Source: Pseudonocardia sp. CNS-004
GTDB taxonomy: Bacteria > Actinomycetota > Actinomycetes > Mycobacteriales > Pseudonocardiaceae
NCBI GenBank assembly: GCA_001942185.1
Contig: MKJV01000085.1
Location: 33,144 to 97,143 of the forward strand
Reading direction: 5' to 3'
Length of the DNA: 64,000 bases
A program made the position numbers and the translations under genes. Numbering within the stretch: the first letter of the stretch is position 1; each line of letters starts with the position of its first letter. A model generated the notes under the pieces. It searched no databases. It was not told the DNA's origin and saw only the letters and a list, made by a program, of their open reading frames with translations. This document shows positions 1-8,618 of this stretch, piece after piece.

Positions 1-915
1 GACGTCTCCTCGGAGACCGGGTGCTCGACCTGCAGCCGGGTGTTGACCTCGAGGAACGAGATGAGCCCGTCCTGCCCGACCAGGAACTCGACGGTGCCTG
101 CGCCGTGGTAGCCGGCTTCGGAGCAGATCGCCTTGGCGGCCCCGTGGATCGTGGTGCGCTGCTCGTCGGACAGGAACGCGCGGGCGCCTCCTCCACGAGC
201 TTCTGGAACCGCCGCTGCAGCGAGCAGTCACGTGTGCCGACGACGATGACGTTGCCGTGCGTGTCGGCGAGCACCTGCGCCTCGACGTGGCGCGGCTTGT
301 CGAGGTAGCGCTCGACGAAGCACTCGCCGCGCCCGAACGCGGCCACCGCCTCACGGACCGCCGACTCGTAGAGCTCGCGGATCTCCTTGCGCTCCCGCGC
401 GACCTTCATGCCGCGCCCGCCGCCGCCGAAGGCGGCCTTGATGGCGATGGGGAGGCCGTGCTCATCGGCGAACGCCTCCACCTCCTCCGGCCCGGAGACG
501 GGGTCCGGGGTGCCGGGCACGAGCGGAGCGCCCGCGCGCGTGGCGATGTGGCGGGCGGTGACCTTGTCGCCGAGGTCGCGGATGGCCTGCGGGGTGGGAC
601 CGATCCAGGTGATCCCGGCGTCGAGCACGGCCTGGGCGAAGTCGGCGTTCTCGGACAGGAAGCCGTAGCCGGATGGATGCCGTCGGCGCCCGCCTTGCGG
701 GCCGCGCCGATCACCTTGTCGAAGTCCAGGTAGGACTCTGCCGCTGTGCTGCCGCCCAGCCCGAAGGCCTCGTCGGCCAGCCGGACGAACGGCGCGTCGC
801 GGTCGGGGTCGGCGTACACGGCGACGCTCGCGATCCCGGCGTCGCGACAGGCGCGGACGACCCGGACGGCGATCTCCCCGCGGTTGGCCACGAGGACCTT
901 GCTCAAGCGCGGCAC
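1..915 (-). CDS. accA3: Acyl-CoA carboxylase alpha subunit, biotin carboxylase part (runs off the window)
   Basis: The protein carboxylates the biotin of its own carrier domain with ATP and bicarbonate and works with AccD5/AccE5 in malonyl- and methylmalonyl-CoA synthesis. The N-terminus reads KVLVANRGEIAVRVVRACRD, and the ATP-grasp part follows with FGGGGRGMKVAR and FLEVNTRLQVEHP, all typical of biotin carboxylase. Only the first 300 or so residues are present; the rest, including the biotin carrier domain, lies before base 1. Two frame breaks, near 674 (HPGYGF lacks a G) and near 178 (APARFLS lacks a G), are each cured by one added base and are probably sequence errors. The companion subunits sit 13 kb away at 13.8-15.7 kb. 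Confidence 0.93.
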
Positions 916-1043
916 GGTCGGCCTCCTGGAGTGGCGTGCCCGGGGTGACCTGTGCCCCGGCGCAGTGGTTACCCGGGAGTTTAGGGACCGATGCCCGCTG
1001 AACGGAGCGTGGTGTGACCGACACCGGCCCGTGACGGGCCACT

Positions 1044-1082
1044 CCCCGCAGCTCCGTCACCCCTCGAGACGGAGCTGCGGGG
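1044..1082. terminator. Perfect 15-bp inverted repeat, probable terminator
   Basis: CCCCGCAGCTCCGTC (1044-1058) and GACGGAGCTGCGGGG (1068-1082) pair perfectly around a 9-nt loop. There is no T-tract. The hairpin lies downstream of the minus-strand gene ending at 1164 and upstream of accA3, so it could end transcription of the former. A second shorter repeat, GATCACCGG with CCGGTGATC, follows at about 1099-1128. Confidence 0.6.
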
Positions 1083-1163
1083 CGAGGTGGTTGCGCCGAT
1101 CACCGGTCGCCGGTTGCGGCCGGTGATCGTGATCACCTCGATCGTCCCCCCGGCGGTGGCGGC

Positions 1164-2041
1164 TCACCCCCTGTTGCCGCCACCGCGATCGCCGCCACCC
1201 CCTCCGCTGACGGCGAGCCGCGCCCTGCCGTTGCCACCGGTGGCCGCCACCTGCGGTGCGACCTCCCTGGCGAAGCCGGGCGCGGCCGCTGCGAGCGCCT
1301 TCGTGCCGAAGAGCCCGATCCCCAACGCCGCGTCGGCCGGGCCGTGCAGCTGCCAGTCCGGTGCCCGCTCCGGCGCGAGTGCGCGATGCCGGTCACGCAG
1401 TGCGGCAAGCGCGCGGTTGCCGCGTCGGGTGCGCCGTGGCGCCGTCGTGACTTGCACCACGCCGACGGCCGTGACGGCCAGGAGAGCGGTCACGAGCGGC
1501 CCGACGGACCGTGCCTGGGCGATCTCGGCCAGCACGCGGACCAGCCCGAGCACGGCGACCCCGAGCATCAGGAACCCGACCCACCGGATCCGCCTGCGGT
1601 GGTCGTCGGACAGCAGGAACCCGCCGGCCACCAGCCGCTCGTCGATCGTGGCGAGCGCCGGTCGCACCCAGCGGTGGAACATCAGCCGCTGCGCCCGACC
1701 GGAGTGTCCGCGGTGGCGTGGATCGCCTTCTCGAGCGTGTCGGCGGCGGCGTCGAGGCGTCCTGCCGCATGCACCGCGCCGCCCGCGGCCGTGAGCGTGC
1801 CGCGCAGGTGCATCGCGCAGAGCGCCGACCAGACCGCCAGTTCCCCGCCACCCGCCAGGTACGCCACGTCGTGCGGGTGATCGGTGAGGTCGGCCAAGGG
1901 CCTCGTGGCCCCGGGCTCGGCGAGCGCCCGTCGCGCGCAGATGCTGCCCGCCCCGACCGTCGCGGCGATCACCAGGTAGGCGGGTAGGAAGGTCGAGCCG
2001 GCGATGCCCCAGGTCTCAGCGGTAGCTGCTGCGAGGGCCAT
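1164..2041 (-). CDS. TIGR04222-like membrane protein (frame break)
   Basis: Two minus-strand halves, 2041-1682 and 1682-1164, read as one protein of about 292 residues if a C is added near 1688. The first half has an N-terminal hydrophobic segment after TWGIAGSTFLPAYLV and the motif DVAYLAGG. The second half has a hydrophobic hairpin (about 30-60 residues in), an RRTRRGNRALAALR stretch and a glycine-rich tail. This order matches the actinobacterial TIGR04222 membrane family as I know it; function is unknown. If the break were real, the halves would be two genes with overlapping stop and start codons. It lies between accA3 and the SufE/SseA pair. Confidence 0.65.
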
Positions 2042-2052
2042 CGAACACCTCC

Positions 2053-2077
2053 TGAGCCGTCTTCATGAGACGGCTCA
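2053..2077. promoter_or_regulatory. 10-bp inverted repeat upstream of the TIGR04222-like gene
   Basis: TGAGCCGTCT (2053-2062) and AGACGGCTCA (2068-2077) are perfect inverted repeats with a 5-nt spacer. The repeat sits 12 bases upstream of the minus-strand start at 2041 and about 85 bases past the SufE gene end. It could be an operator for the former or a terminator for the latter. Confidence 0.4.
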
Positions 2078-2161
2078 CAGTGTTGCGGCCCACACCGCAC
2101 CCACGGAACGTTCTTCACAAGGACTTGAGGTTCGGGAGGGGGCTGGGTTCAGGTTCCCCGT

Positions 2162-2605
2162 TCACGTCCCCGTGGCGTTCCGGACCTGCTTCTTGATCCG
2201 CGCGAGCATCGCCGCCATCCCGCGCAGCCGCAGCGGGCTCACGGCTTCGCCCAGCCCGAGCGCGACGTAGAAGTCGTCGGGCACGGCCAGCACGTCGGCG
2301 GCAGGCTCACCGTCGAGGCCCGTGTGCATGATCGACGCGAAGCCGCGGGTGGTGGGCGCCTCCGGCGGGGCCGAGAAGAACAGGTGCACGCGTCGCTGCG
2401 GGTCGTCGTCGACCTCGACCGCCAGGAACAGCGGCGACTGGCACTCGTGCACCTGCTCCATCGTGTCGGCCGCATCGGTGTAGCGCTGCGGCAGATCGGG
2501 CAGCTCCCGCGAGAGCTCCAGCAGCAGCTGCAGCCGGTCCTTCGGCCCGACGCCCGCGAAGTCGTCGACGAGCTCGGCCAGCTGCACGGGCAGGGTGGAG
2601 GTCAT
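2162..2605 (-). CDS. SufE family protein
   Basis: A 147-residue protein of the SufE family, which in other bacteria accepts sulfane sulfur from cysteine desulfurase for Fe-S assembly. The motif QVHECQSPLFL (about 51-61) carries the conserved sulfur-acceptor cysteine, and the C-terminal part GLGEAVSPLRLRGMAAMLAR is the usual SufE ending. The start at 2605 overlaps the stop of sseA by 3 bases, so the two are translationally coupled. In mycobacteria the same pair (Rv3283-Rv3284) also sits beside accA3. Here it probably serves SseA-linked sulfur transfer rather than a suf operon, because no suf gene is nearby. Confidence 0.88.
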   Translation of the reverse strand: MTSTLPVQLAELVDDFAGVGPKDRLQLLLELSRELPDLPQRYTDAADTMEQVHECQSPLFLAVEVDDDPQRRVHLFFSAPPEAPTTRGFASIMHTGLDGEPAADVLAVPDDFYVALGLGEAVSPLRLRGMAAMLARIKKQVRNATGT

Positions 2606-3492
2606 GCGGTGCCGCGCTCCGATCCCTGCACGATCGGCACGCGGACCGCGTTGCCCCACTCCGTCCAGCTGCCGTCGTAGTTGCGGACCTTGGAGAAGCC
2701 GAGCAGGTGGGTGAGCACGAACCAGGTGTGGCTGGACCGCTCCCCGATACGGCAGTAGGCGACGACGTCGTCGTCCGGGGACAGGCCCTGCTCCTGCTGG
2801 TAGATGGCCTCCAGGTCGCCGCGCGGCTTGAACGTGGCGTCCTCGGCGGCGGCACGCGCCCACGGCACGCTCGCCGCACCCGGGATGTGGCCGCCGCGCA
2901 CCGCGCCCTCCTGCGGGTAGTCGGGCATGTGCAGCAGCTCGCCGGAGTACTCACCGGGCGACCGCACGTCGACCAGTGGCTTGCCCAGATGGGCCAGCAC
3001 GTCGTCCTTGAACGCCCGGATCGTGGCGTCGTCGCGGTCCACCACCGGGTAGTCCACCTGCGCCGGCTTCGGCTGCTCGGTGGTCATCTCGCGGCCCTCG
3101 GCCACCCACTTGGCGCGGCCACCGTCGAGGATCCGCACGTCCGGGTGCCCGAACAGGGAGAACACCCAGAGCGCGTAGGTGGCCCACCAGTTGTTGCGGT
3201 CGCCGTAGAACACGACGGTGGTCTCGCGGGTGATGCCGCGGTCGCCGCAGATCTTCGCGAACCGCTCGCCGTCGACGTAGTCGCGCGTGACGGGGTCGTT
3301 CAGCTCGGTGTGCCAGTCGACCTTGACCGCACCCGGGATGTGCCCCGTGTCGTAGAGCAGCACGTCCTCGTCGGACTCCACGACGACGAGGCCGCCGTCG
3401 CCCAGGTGCTGGGCGAGCCAGTCGGTGGTGACCAGGCGCTCGGGATGCGCGTACGCGGCCAGCTTCGGGTCGTTGTCGTTGGGCAGTGCCAT
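2602..3492 (-). CDS. sseA: Thiosulfate/3-mercaptopyruvate sulfurtransferase (tandem rhodanese)
   Basis: A 296-residue protein with two rhodanese domains: an inactive N-terminal one (about 20-135, with DTGHIPGAVKVDW) and an active C-terminal one (about 165-285, with DVRSPGEY and HIPGAASVPW). The catalytic cysteine is Cys247 in AYCRIGERSSHTW. It moves sulfane sulfur from thiosulfate or mercaptopyruvate to acceptors such as cyanide or thiols. It overlaps the SufE-family gene by 3 bases. The sequence is intact and close to the mycobacterial SseA layout. Confidence 0.92.
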   Translation of the reverse strand: MALPNDNDPKLAAYAHPERLVTTDWLAQHLGDGGLVVVESDEDVLLYDTGHIPGAVKVDWHTELNDPVTRDYVDGERFAKICGDRGITRETTVVFYGDRNNWWATYALWVFSLFGHPDVRILDGGRAKWVAEGREMTTEQPKPAQVDYPVVDRDDATIRAFKDDVLAHLGKPLVDVRSPGEYSGELLHMPDYPQEGAVRGGHIPGAASVPWARAAAEDATFKPRGDLEAIYQQEQGLSPDDDVVAYCRIGERSSHTWFVLTHLLGFSKVRNYDGSWTEWGNAVRVPIVQGSERGTA

Positions 3493-3516
3493 GTGCCAGA
3501 GGTTAGTCCTCCCGCA

Positions 3517-5097
3517 TCAGTCGAGCAGGACCGTCCGCAGGTCGAGCCGGTGCAGGACCCGGTCGGCCGCCTCGGGGTCGACGCCCGGCTCGCGGCGGGC
3601 CGCCAGTACCTCCTCGCGGGCGGCGGCCAGCGCGGCGCCCTGGACCTCCATCGCCAGTGCCCGGCCATGGCGCAGGGCCTCGTACCGATCGCGCTCCTCC
3701 GTGGTCGGCGGGTCGCCACGCAGCAGCGCCTCGAGCCTGCCCATCCGTTCGTGCAGCGCGGCGACCGTCTCCTCCGGCATGTCGGCGGTGTGCTCGAGCT
3801 GAGCCATCCGGGTGAGGGCCGCGCGGCGGGCCCGCAACGTCAGCTCCTTCTCCGCCGCCTGCTCCGCGTCGGCGTCGGCCTGGACACCGAGCAGCCGGAC
3901 GAGCACCGGGAGCGTGAGCCCCGGCCCGATCAGCGTCACGAGCAGTACGGAGCAGGCGATCACCACCAGCTCCTCGCGGGCCGGGAACGCGCCGTCCACG
4001 GTGGTGGTCGGGAGCGCCAGTGCCAGGGCGAGTGTGGCCAACCCGCGCATCCCGCACCAGGTGAGAACCACGGCCTCGCGACCGGTCCGGGGCGCTGCCG
4101 ACGCGTCCGGCGAGCGCCGCAACAGCAGCCACGCCCCCGTCATCCAGAGGGCCCGCAGACCGATCACCACCGCGCAGATGACCGCGGCGTGCGCGAGCAT
4201 CCGGGGCAGGTCGGGGCCTGCGGCCTCGAGCACCTGGCGCAGATCCAGCCCGATCAGACCGAACGCGACGCCCGTGACGAGCAGCTCGACGACGTCCCAG
4301 AACGAGCGTTGCACGAGCCGGTCGGCGGCCTCGTCGACCGCGCTGGCCGACCGCAGCTGCAGCGCGACCACCACGACGGCGACCACGCCGGACGCGTGCA
4401 GCTCCTCCGCCGCCAGGTACACGGCGAACGGCAGGACGAGGGTGAGCGCGCTGCGGCCCGTCGGGTCGGCCACCCGATCGATGATCCAGCGGGCCGCACG
4501 GGCGAAGACGACGCCCAGCACGACGGCCGCGAGCGCGCCGAAGACGAAGCTCAGCACCAGGCCGGTCGGCGACAGCTCGCTACCCTGCACGGTCGCGAGC
4601 ACGGCGGTCTGGAACACGACGAGCGCCGTGGCGTCGTTGAACAGGCCCTCGCTCTGCAGCACCGACAGCAACCTGCGCGGCATGCGGACCGGCCCCGCGA
4701 CGGCCTCGACGGCCACCGGGTCCGGTGGCGCGACCATCGCGCCCAGCGCCACGGCCGCGGTGAGGGTGATGCCGGGCACCAGCGCGAGCGCGGTGCCGGC
4801 CACCACCGCGATCGTCGCGGCCACCAGAGCGACGGCGAGCAGCGCGATGCTGTGCCAGCGGGCCCGGAAGAGCGCCCACGACGTACGCTGCGCCGTCGCG
4901 AAGAGCAGTGGTGGGAGGAACAGCGGGAGGATCAGGTCGGGGTCGAGCTCGAACGCGTCCGGCAGCCCCGGCACGGCCGCGACCAGCACCCCGAGCAGCA
5001 CCATCAGCGCCGGCCACGGCAGCCGCAGCCGGTCGCCCACCCCGACCAGGAGCACTGCGGCGAGCATCAGCCCGACGACGAGCAGCAGAACCTCCAC
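3517..5097 (-). CDS. Na+/H+ antiporter, CPA1 family
   Basis: A 526-residue integral membrane exchanger. About 12 hydrophobic segments fill residues 1-400. The ion-binding region reads APPDPVAVEAV and SEGLFNDATALVVF, the CPA1 counterparts of the DPV and FND motifs. After the last membrane segment there is a charged, likely cytosolic tail of about 125 residues with a long helical stretch, which often regulates such exchangers. The stop is 24 bases from the sseA start, but 159 bases containing a tandem repeat separate it from maf. It is absent at this spot in the mycobacterial order as I recall it, so it is probably an insertion. Confidence 0.9.
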   Translation of the reverse strand: MEVLLLVVGLMLAAVLLVGVGDRLRLPWPALMVLLGVLVAAVPGLPDAFELDPDLILPLFLPPLLFATAQRTSWALFRARWHSIALLAVALVAATIAVVAGTALALVPGITLTAAVALGAMVAPPDPVAVEAVAGPVRMPRRLLSVLQSEGLFNDATALVVFQTAVLATVQGSELSPTGLVLSFVFGALAAVVLGVVFARAARWIIDRVADPTGRSALTLVLPFAVYLAAEELHASGVVAVVVVALQLRSASAVDEAADRLVQRSFWDVVELLVTGVAFGLIGLDLRQVLEAAGPDLPRMLAHAAVICAVVIGLRALWMTGAWLLLRRSPDASAAPRTGREAVVLTWCGMRGLATLALALALPTTTVDGAFPAREELVVIACSVLLVTLIGPGLTLPVLVRLLGVQADADAEQAAEKELTLRARRAALTRMAQLEHTADMPEETVAALHERMGRLEALLRGDPPTTEERDRYEALRHGRALAMEVQGAALAAAREEVLAARREPGVDPEAADRVLHRLDLRTVLLD

Positions 5098-5198
5098 GAT
5101 CGACAGCGTGCCCGGTCACCCGGCATGCGCCCCGCCCGCCCCGACACGCCCGCACTCATTCCGCGACTCGCGGAAGGTTGGGCGCCCGCACCCGCACC

Positions 5199-5256
5199 CG
5201 CGAGTCGCGCTCTCGATGCACGCGAGTCGCGGGCCAGGTGCGGGGGAGTCGGGGTG
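5199..5256. repeat. 22-bp-period GAGTCG tandem element, copy 1
   Basis: GAGTCG occurs at 5202, 5224 and 5246, exactly 22 bases apart. The first unit reads GAGTCGCGCTCTCGATGCAC and the last ends GAGTCGGGG. The element lies immediately after the maf stop codon. Near-identical units with the same 22-base period occur near 42.1, 48.6-48.8 and 60.7 kb. Confidence 0.85.
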
Positions 5257-5886
5257 TCAGCCCGTGGTGGGGGACCAGAGGTCGGTGACCCGGACGCCGA
5301 CGCCGGCCAGGAGGTTGCGCACCAGCGGGAGGCTGATCCCGATGACGTTGGACGGGTCGCCGTCGATGCCCTCCACGAACCAGCCGCCCATGCCGTCGAG
5401 GGTGAACGCGCCCGCGACGGCGAGCGGCTCGCCGGTGGCGAAGTAGGCCTCCAGCTCGGCGTCCGACGGGTCGGCGAACCGAACGGTCGTGACGGCGTGG
5501 CCCTCGGCGACCCGGTCGATCTCGCCGTCGGCCAGCCGGAGCACGACGTGGCCGGTGACGAGCTCACCGGTGCCGCCTGCCATCGCCTTCCAGCGGCGGC
5601 GGGCGGTGTCGGTGTCGCCCGGCTTGCCGACGAGCTCGCCGCCCACGTGCAGCATCGAGTCGCAGCCGATCAGGACCGCGTCCGGGTGGGCGCCGCCCAC
5701 CCGCCGGGCGACGGTGGTGGCCTTCGCGGCGGCGAGGTGGGTGACCTTCTCGGCGGGAGAGGCGTGCGGCATCGCGGCGAGCAGCGCGTCCTCGTCGACG
5801 TCGGCGATCTCGACGAGCGGGTCGACGCCCGCCGCCCGCAGCACGGCACGGCGGGCGGGGGAGGCGGAGGCGAGCACGACGCGCAC
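5257..5886 (-). CDS. maf: Maf family nucleoside triphosphate pyrophosphatase
   Basis: A 209-residue Maf protein, a house-cleaning pyrophosphatase for non-canonical or methylated nucleotides. Family motifs are LASASPARR at the N-terminus, the CDSML segment near residue 75 (the usual D of GADT-type motifs), GKPGDTDTARRRW and DPSNVIGISLPLV near the C-terminus. The GTG start is preceded by a TAAGCT -10 hexamer about 7 bases away, so the transcript is probably leaderless. In mycobacteria maf sits between accE5 and sseA; here hypX and the conservon separate it from accE. Confidence 0.93.
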   Translation of the reverse strand: MRVVLASASPARRAVLRAAGVDPLVEIADVDEDALLAAMPHASPAEKVTHLAAAKATTVARRVGGAHPDAVLIGCDSMLHVGGELVGKPGDTDTARRRWKAMAGGTGELVTGHVVLRLADGEIDRVAEGHAVTTVRFADPSDAELEAYFATGEPLAVAGAFTLDGMGGWFVEGIDGDPSNVIGISLPLVRNLLAGVGVRVTDLWSPTTG

Positions 5887-5894
5887 GACCGGTC

Positions 5895-5900
5895 AGCTTA
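5895..5900 (-). promoter_or_regulatory. -10 element of maf (leaderless)
   Basis: On the minus strand TAAGCT ends 8 bases before the GTG start of maf. A transcript would begin within one or two bases of the start codon. No -35 hexamer was obvious. Confidence 0.45.
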
Positions 5901-6235
5901 TGAGATGCCGAGGAGGGTCCGGTTCGGGGCGGGAGGTGTCAGGGAACGCCGTGATCGATCCGACCGCGCGGGATCGCCCTCGGCCGGGCCCCAACGCCCT
6001 TTCGGACCGATCAAGACCGCATGATCGGCCCGACACGCGCGCAGCGCCCTTGCGGCGACGAACGGCGTGACCTCCCAACGAGCAAGGCGTCACGATCACG
6101 GCGTTGCCGGGTGCGCCGGCCAGGACAGCACGGCTGCCGGCCAATCGGGGGTGCGATCACCGGGAGTGGTTCGGGAGCGCCGGATGTGTCGCTCTGGCAA
6201 CGCTTCTGCCGATCATGTGCGTGTCGATCGTCGGC

Positions 6236-6275
6236 AGTGGTGGTGGGACGACAGATCAGTCGTGCCGCCACCACT
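6236..6275. terminator. 17-bp imperfect hairpin, probable hypX terminator
   Basis: Arm 6236-6252 pairs with arm 6259-6275 (17 positions with one mismatch and one wobble) around a 6-nt AGATCA loop. It lies about 80 bases beyond the hypX stop on the minus strand. There is no T-tract, which is usual for GC-rich actinobacterial terminators. Confidence 0.55.
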
Positions 6276-6356
6276 CCGGGCGATCACGGGCATCAGCCGG
6301 CCCAGCATCCCGTCCCTGATCGCTTACGCGAACCGGCCGGGTTCGGCATTGCCCGT

Positions 6357-8065
6357 CTAGTTCCCCGCCGCGTGGGAGACCAGCTCGGCACGCGCGGCGG
6401 GCTCCTCGGTGGCGGCAGGCTGCTTCGTCACGAACGCGTGCCGGGCGGCGGCGAAGCCGTGGCGGTCGTCGAAGATGTCGCGGCTCATCTCGGCGAGCTC
6501 GCGGATCCGGTAGGTCTCCAGCGGGCGGTGCCGCTCGTCGGCCGCCCTGGTCGCCGCCTTGGTGGCCAGCCGCTGGGACAGCCCGTCGGAGGTGGCCAGC
6601 CGGAACGCGTGGTCCAGCACGGCGGCGTCGAACTCGTCGGGCGCGCCGGTGAGCACGGCGTCGGCGAGCCCGATGGACGCCGCCTCGGCGGCCCCGATCG
6701 GCAGGCAGTCGTCGGTGAGCCGGCGCGCCTCGGCGGTGCCGACCCGGCGGGGGAGCACGTAGGTCCAGTACTCGGACCCGGTCAGGCCCATCGTCCGGTA
6801 GTGCGGGTTGAGCACGACGCCCGAGCGCAGCAGCACCTGGTCGGCCCCGAGGCCGAGCATCACGCCGCCGGCACCGGCGTTGCCGCCCACGGCGGCGACG
6901 ACGAGCTGGTGCGTGCAGGTGATGATCTCCCGGCAGACGTCGTTGATCGCGTTGATGTTGCGCCATGCCTCCGCGGCGGCGTCCGGCCGTGCCTCGATGA
7001 CGTTCAGGTGGATCCCGTTGGAGAAGAACTGCCCGCCGCGCAGGACCAGTACGGACGTGTCCTGGGCCGCGGCGGCCCGCAGCGCGGCCGCGAGCCGGTG
7101 GCTCTGCGCCGTGGACATCGCCCCGTTGTAGAAGTCGAAGCCGACGACGCCGACCGGGCCGTGGCGGTGGTAGGTGATCTCCCGGTAGCCGCCGTCGGGT
7201 GCGCCGAGCGGCTCGAGGGACTCCGGGACGCCGGCGAGCCGGTCGCGTAGGACCGTGGTGGCCGGCAGCTTGATGCGGGTGCCTGCCGCGCCCTCGATGC
7301 GGCGGAGGTGGCCGATCCACAGCGCGCCGTCGCCGGTGCGGACGAGCACGGCCCCGTGGCGGCGCAGGGCGATCGTGCCCGGCTCCCCGGGGGTGGCAGG
7401 CCCGCGGTGTGCGTCGAACACCGACACCGGGAGGCCCACGAGTTCGGTGCGCACGCCGGGGGAGCCGTCGGCCGCCCGGATGCGCCGCAGTACCTCCGCG
7501 GTGGGGTCGGCCCACGAGAAGGCGCGGTCGGCCTGCGTCATCACGGGCCGCAGCCGGCCGCGGACGCCGGGTCGTGCGTAGTCGAGCGGCCGCGGAGCGA
7601 ACTCCGGGTCGCGCAACCTCGCCACGACCTCCCTGGCGAGCGCGGACGCGGCCTCGGTGACAGGGCCGGAGTAGAGGGCGCTCTTGCGCGGTGGCTCGTG
7701 CGGGAGCGCGAACGTGCGGGTGCCCCAGATCGGGCCCGCGTCCATCGCGTCGATCGCGCCGAGCGCGGTGACCCCCCATTCCGGCTCGGCGCCGCTGATC
7801 GCCCAGTCGAGCGACGACGGCCCGCGGTCGCCTCGGGTCCGGGGTGGATGACGACGGTGGGACGGGAGGTCCAGATGTCGTCGGGGATGCGTTCCTTCAG
7901 GAACGGGCAGATGATCACGTCCGGATCGGCGGCGGCGACCGCTCGCCTCATCAGGGACTCGGAGCCTGCCGTTCTGCTGACGACCTCGTGCCCGTCCGCG
8001 CGGAGATCGGTCCATACCCGTTGGGTCAGTCCGTTGAACGACGAACACAGCAGGAGGATTCTCAA
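6357..8065 (-). CDS. hypX: HypX-like [NiFe]-hydrogenase maturation protein (frame break)
   Basis: About 569 residues. The N-terminal third resembles formyltransferases (MRILLLCSSFNGLTQRV, then DVIICPFLKERIP and VVIHPGPEGDRGPSSLDWAI), and the C-terminal half is an enoyl-CoA hydratase/crotonase fold (VLVLRGGQFFSNGIHLN, AAVGGNAGAGGVMLGLGAD, HYRTMGLTGSEYWTY). This pairing is diagnostic of HypX, which makes CO for the hydrogenase active site from a formyl-folate under air. One added G near 7831 repairs the single frame break. The TTG start has GGAG 8 bases upstream. No hydrogenase or other hyp gene is visible, so its partner must be elsewhere or lost. Confidence 0.88.
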
Positions 8066-8618
8066 CGCAGATCTCCGTGGTTGCGATTACGAGCACGTCA
8101 CATGGCGGTTCCCGCGGTGGGTGAACCGTACGAATACGTACCAATGATCGGCGTCGGCCCTGACGCCCGGTGGGGTAGGCGCACCCTCTTGCGAAGTGGA
8201 TCGTTGTAGGGAGCGAAGAGTGGTGCGTGATCGCACTGTAACCGGCTGACGGCGGCATGGCGTAGCGACAAACGTACGCACTCGTGCCTCCGATCAGAGT
8301 AGTGCGGTTAGTCCGAACGTCGTGGACACGTAACGTTCAGTGCAACGCGCCCAGCGGTGGTTCTCTGGCGCCGGGAGACGCTATGCGATCACGCTCTGCG
8401 TTCACATGCATGCTAGCTGTAATTAATCCTGGTTGCCAGCCATCCTTTCTCCGAGTCGTGATTGAGCCGAACGGACGAGGGGTCAAGGCGAGCGGTTCAG
8501 TGGTTACGCCATTTCCCGCAGTGCTCCGTCGGGCGCGGTCCGGGGCTCAGACCTGCCTTGTACTGTCCCCACCTTCAGAACACGGAATGGCGCTGGCGAC
8601 CGGACGGAGCAGATCTCC
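8066..8618. other. 553-bp divergent promoter region of hypX and the conservon
   Basis: No gene was recognised. This stretch is visibly less GC-rich than the rest of the window, for example around 8407-8430 (AGCTGTAATTAATCCTGG). It separates two divergent starts and should hold both promoters. A small inverted repeat, GTACG-AATA-CGTAC, lies near 8128-8147. Confidence 0.55.

Larger units (their letters stand above)
5887..6356. other. 470-bp intergenic region between maf and hypX
   Basis: No convincing coding sequence was seen on either strand. It holds the maf -10 element at its left edge and a long hairpin at 6236-6275. The remainder shows many short GATC-containing inverted repeats but nothing I can name. 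Confidence 0.6.

Noticed and set aside
1164..2041. Two separate genes with overlapping stop/start at 1682
   Set aside because: Together they match one family end to end, and one added C joins them, like the other breaks in the window.
2707..6024. An uninterrupted 1105-codon plus-strand frame
   Set aside because: It runs antisense to sseA, the antiporter and maf, is full of Arg/His/Gln/Asp codons and matches no family; it is a by-product of GC-rich third positions.
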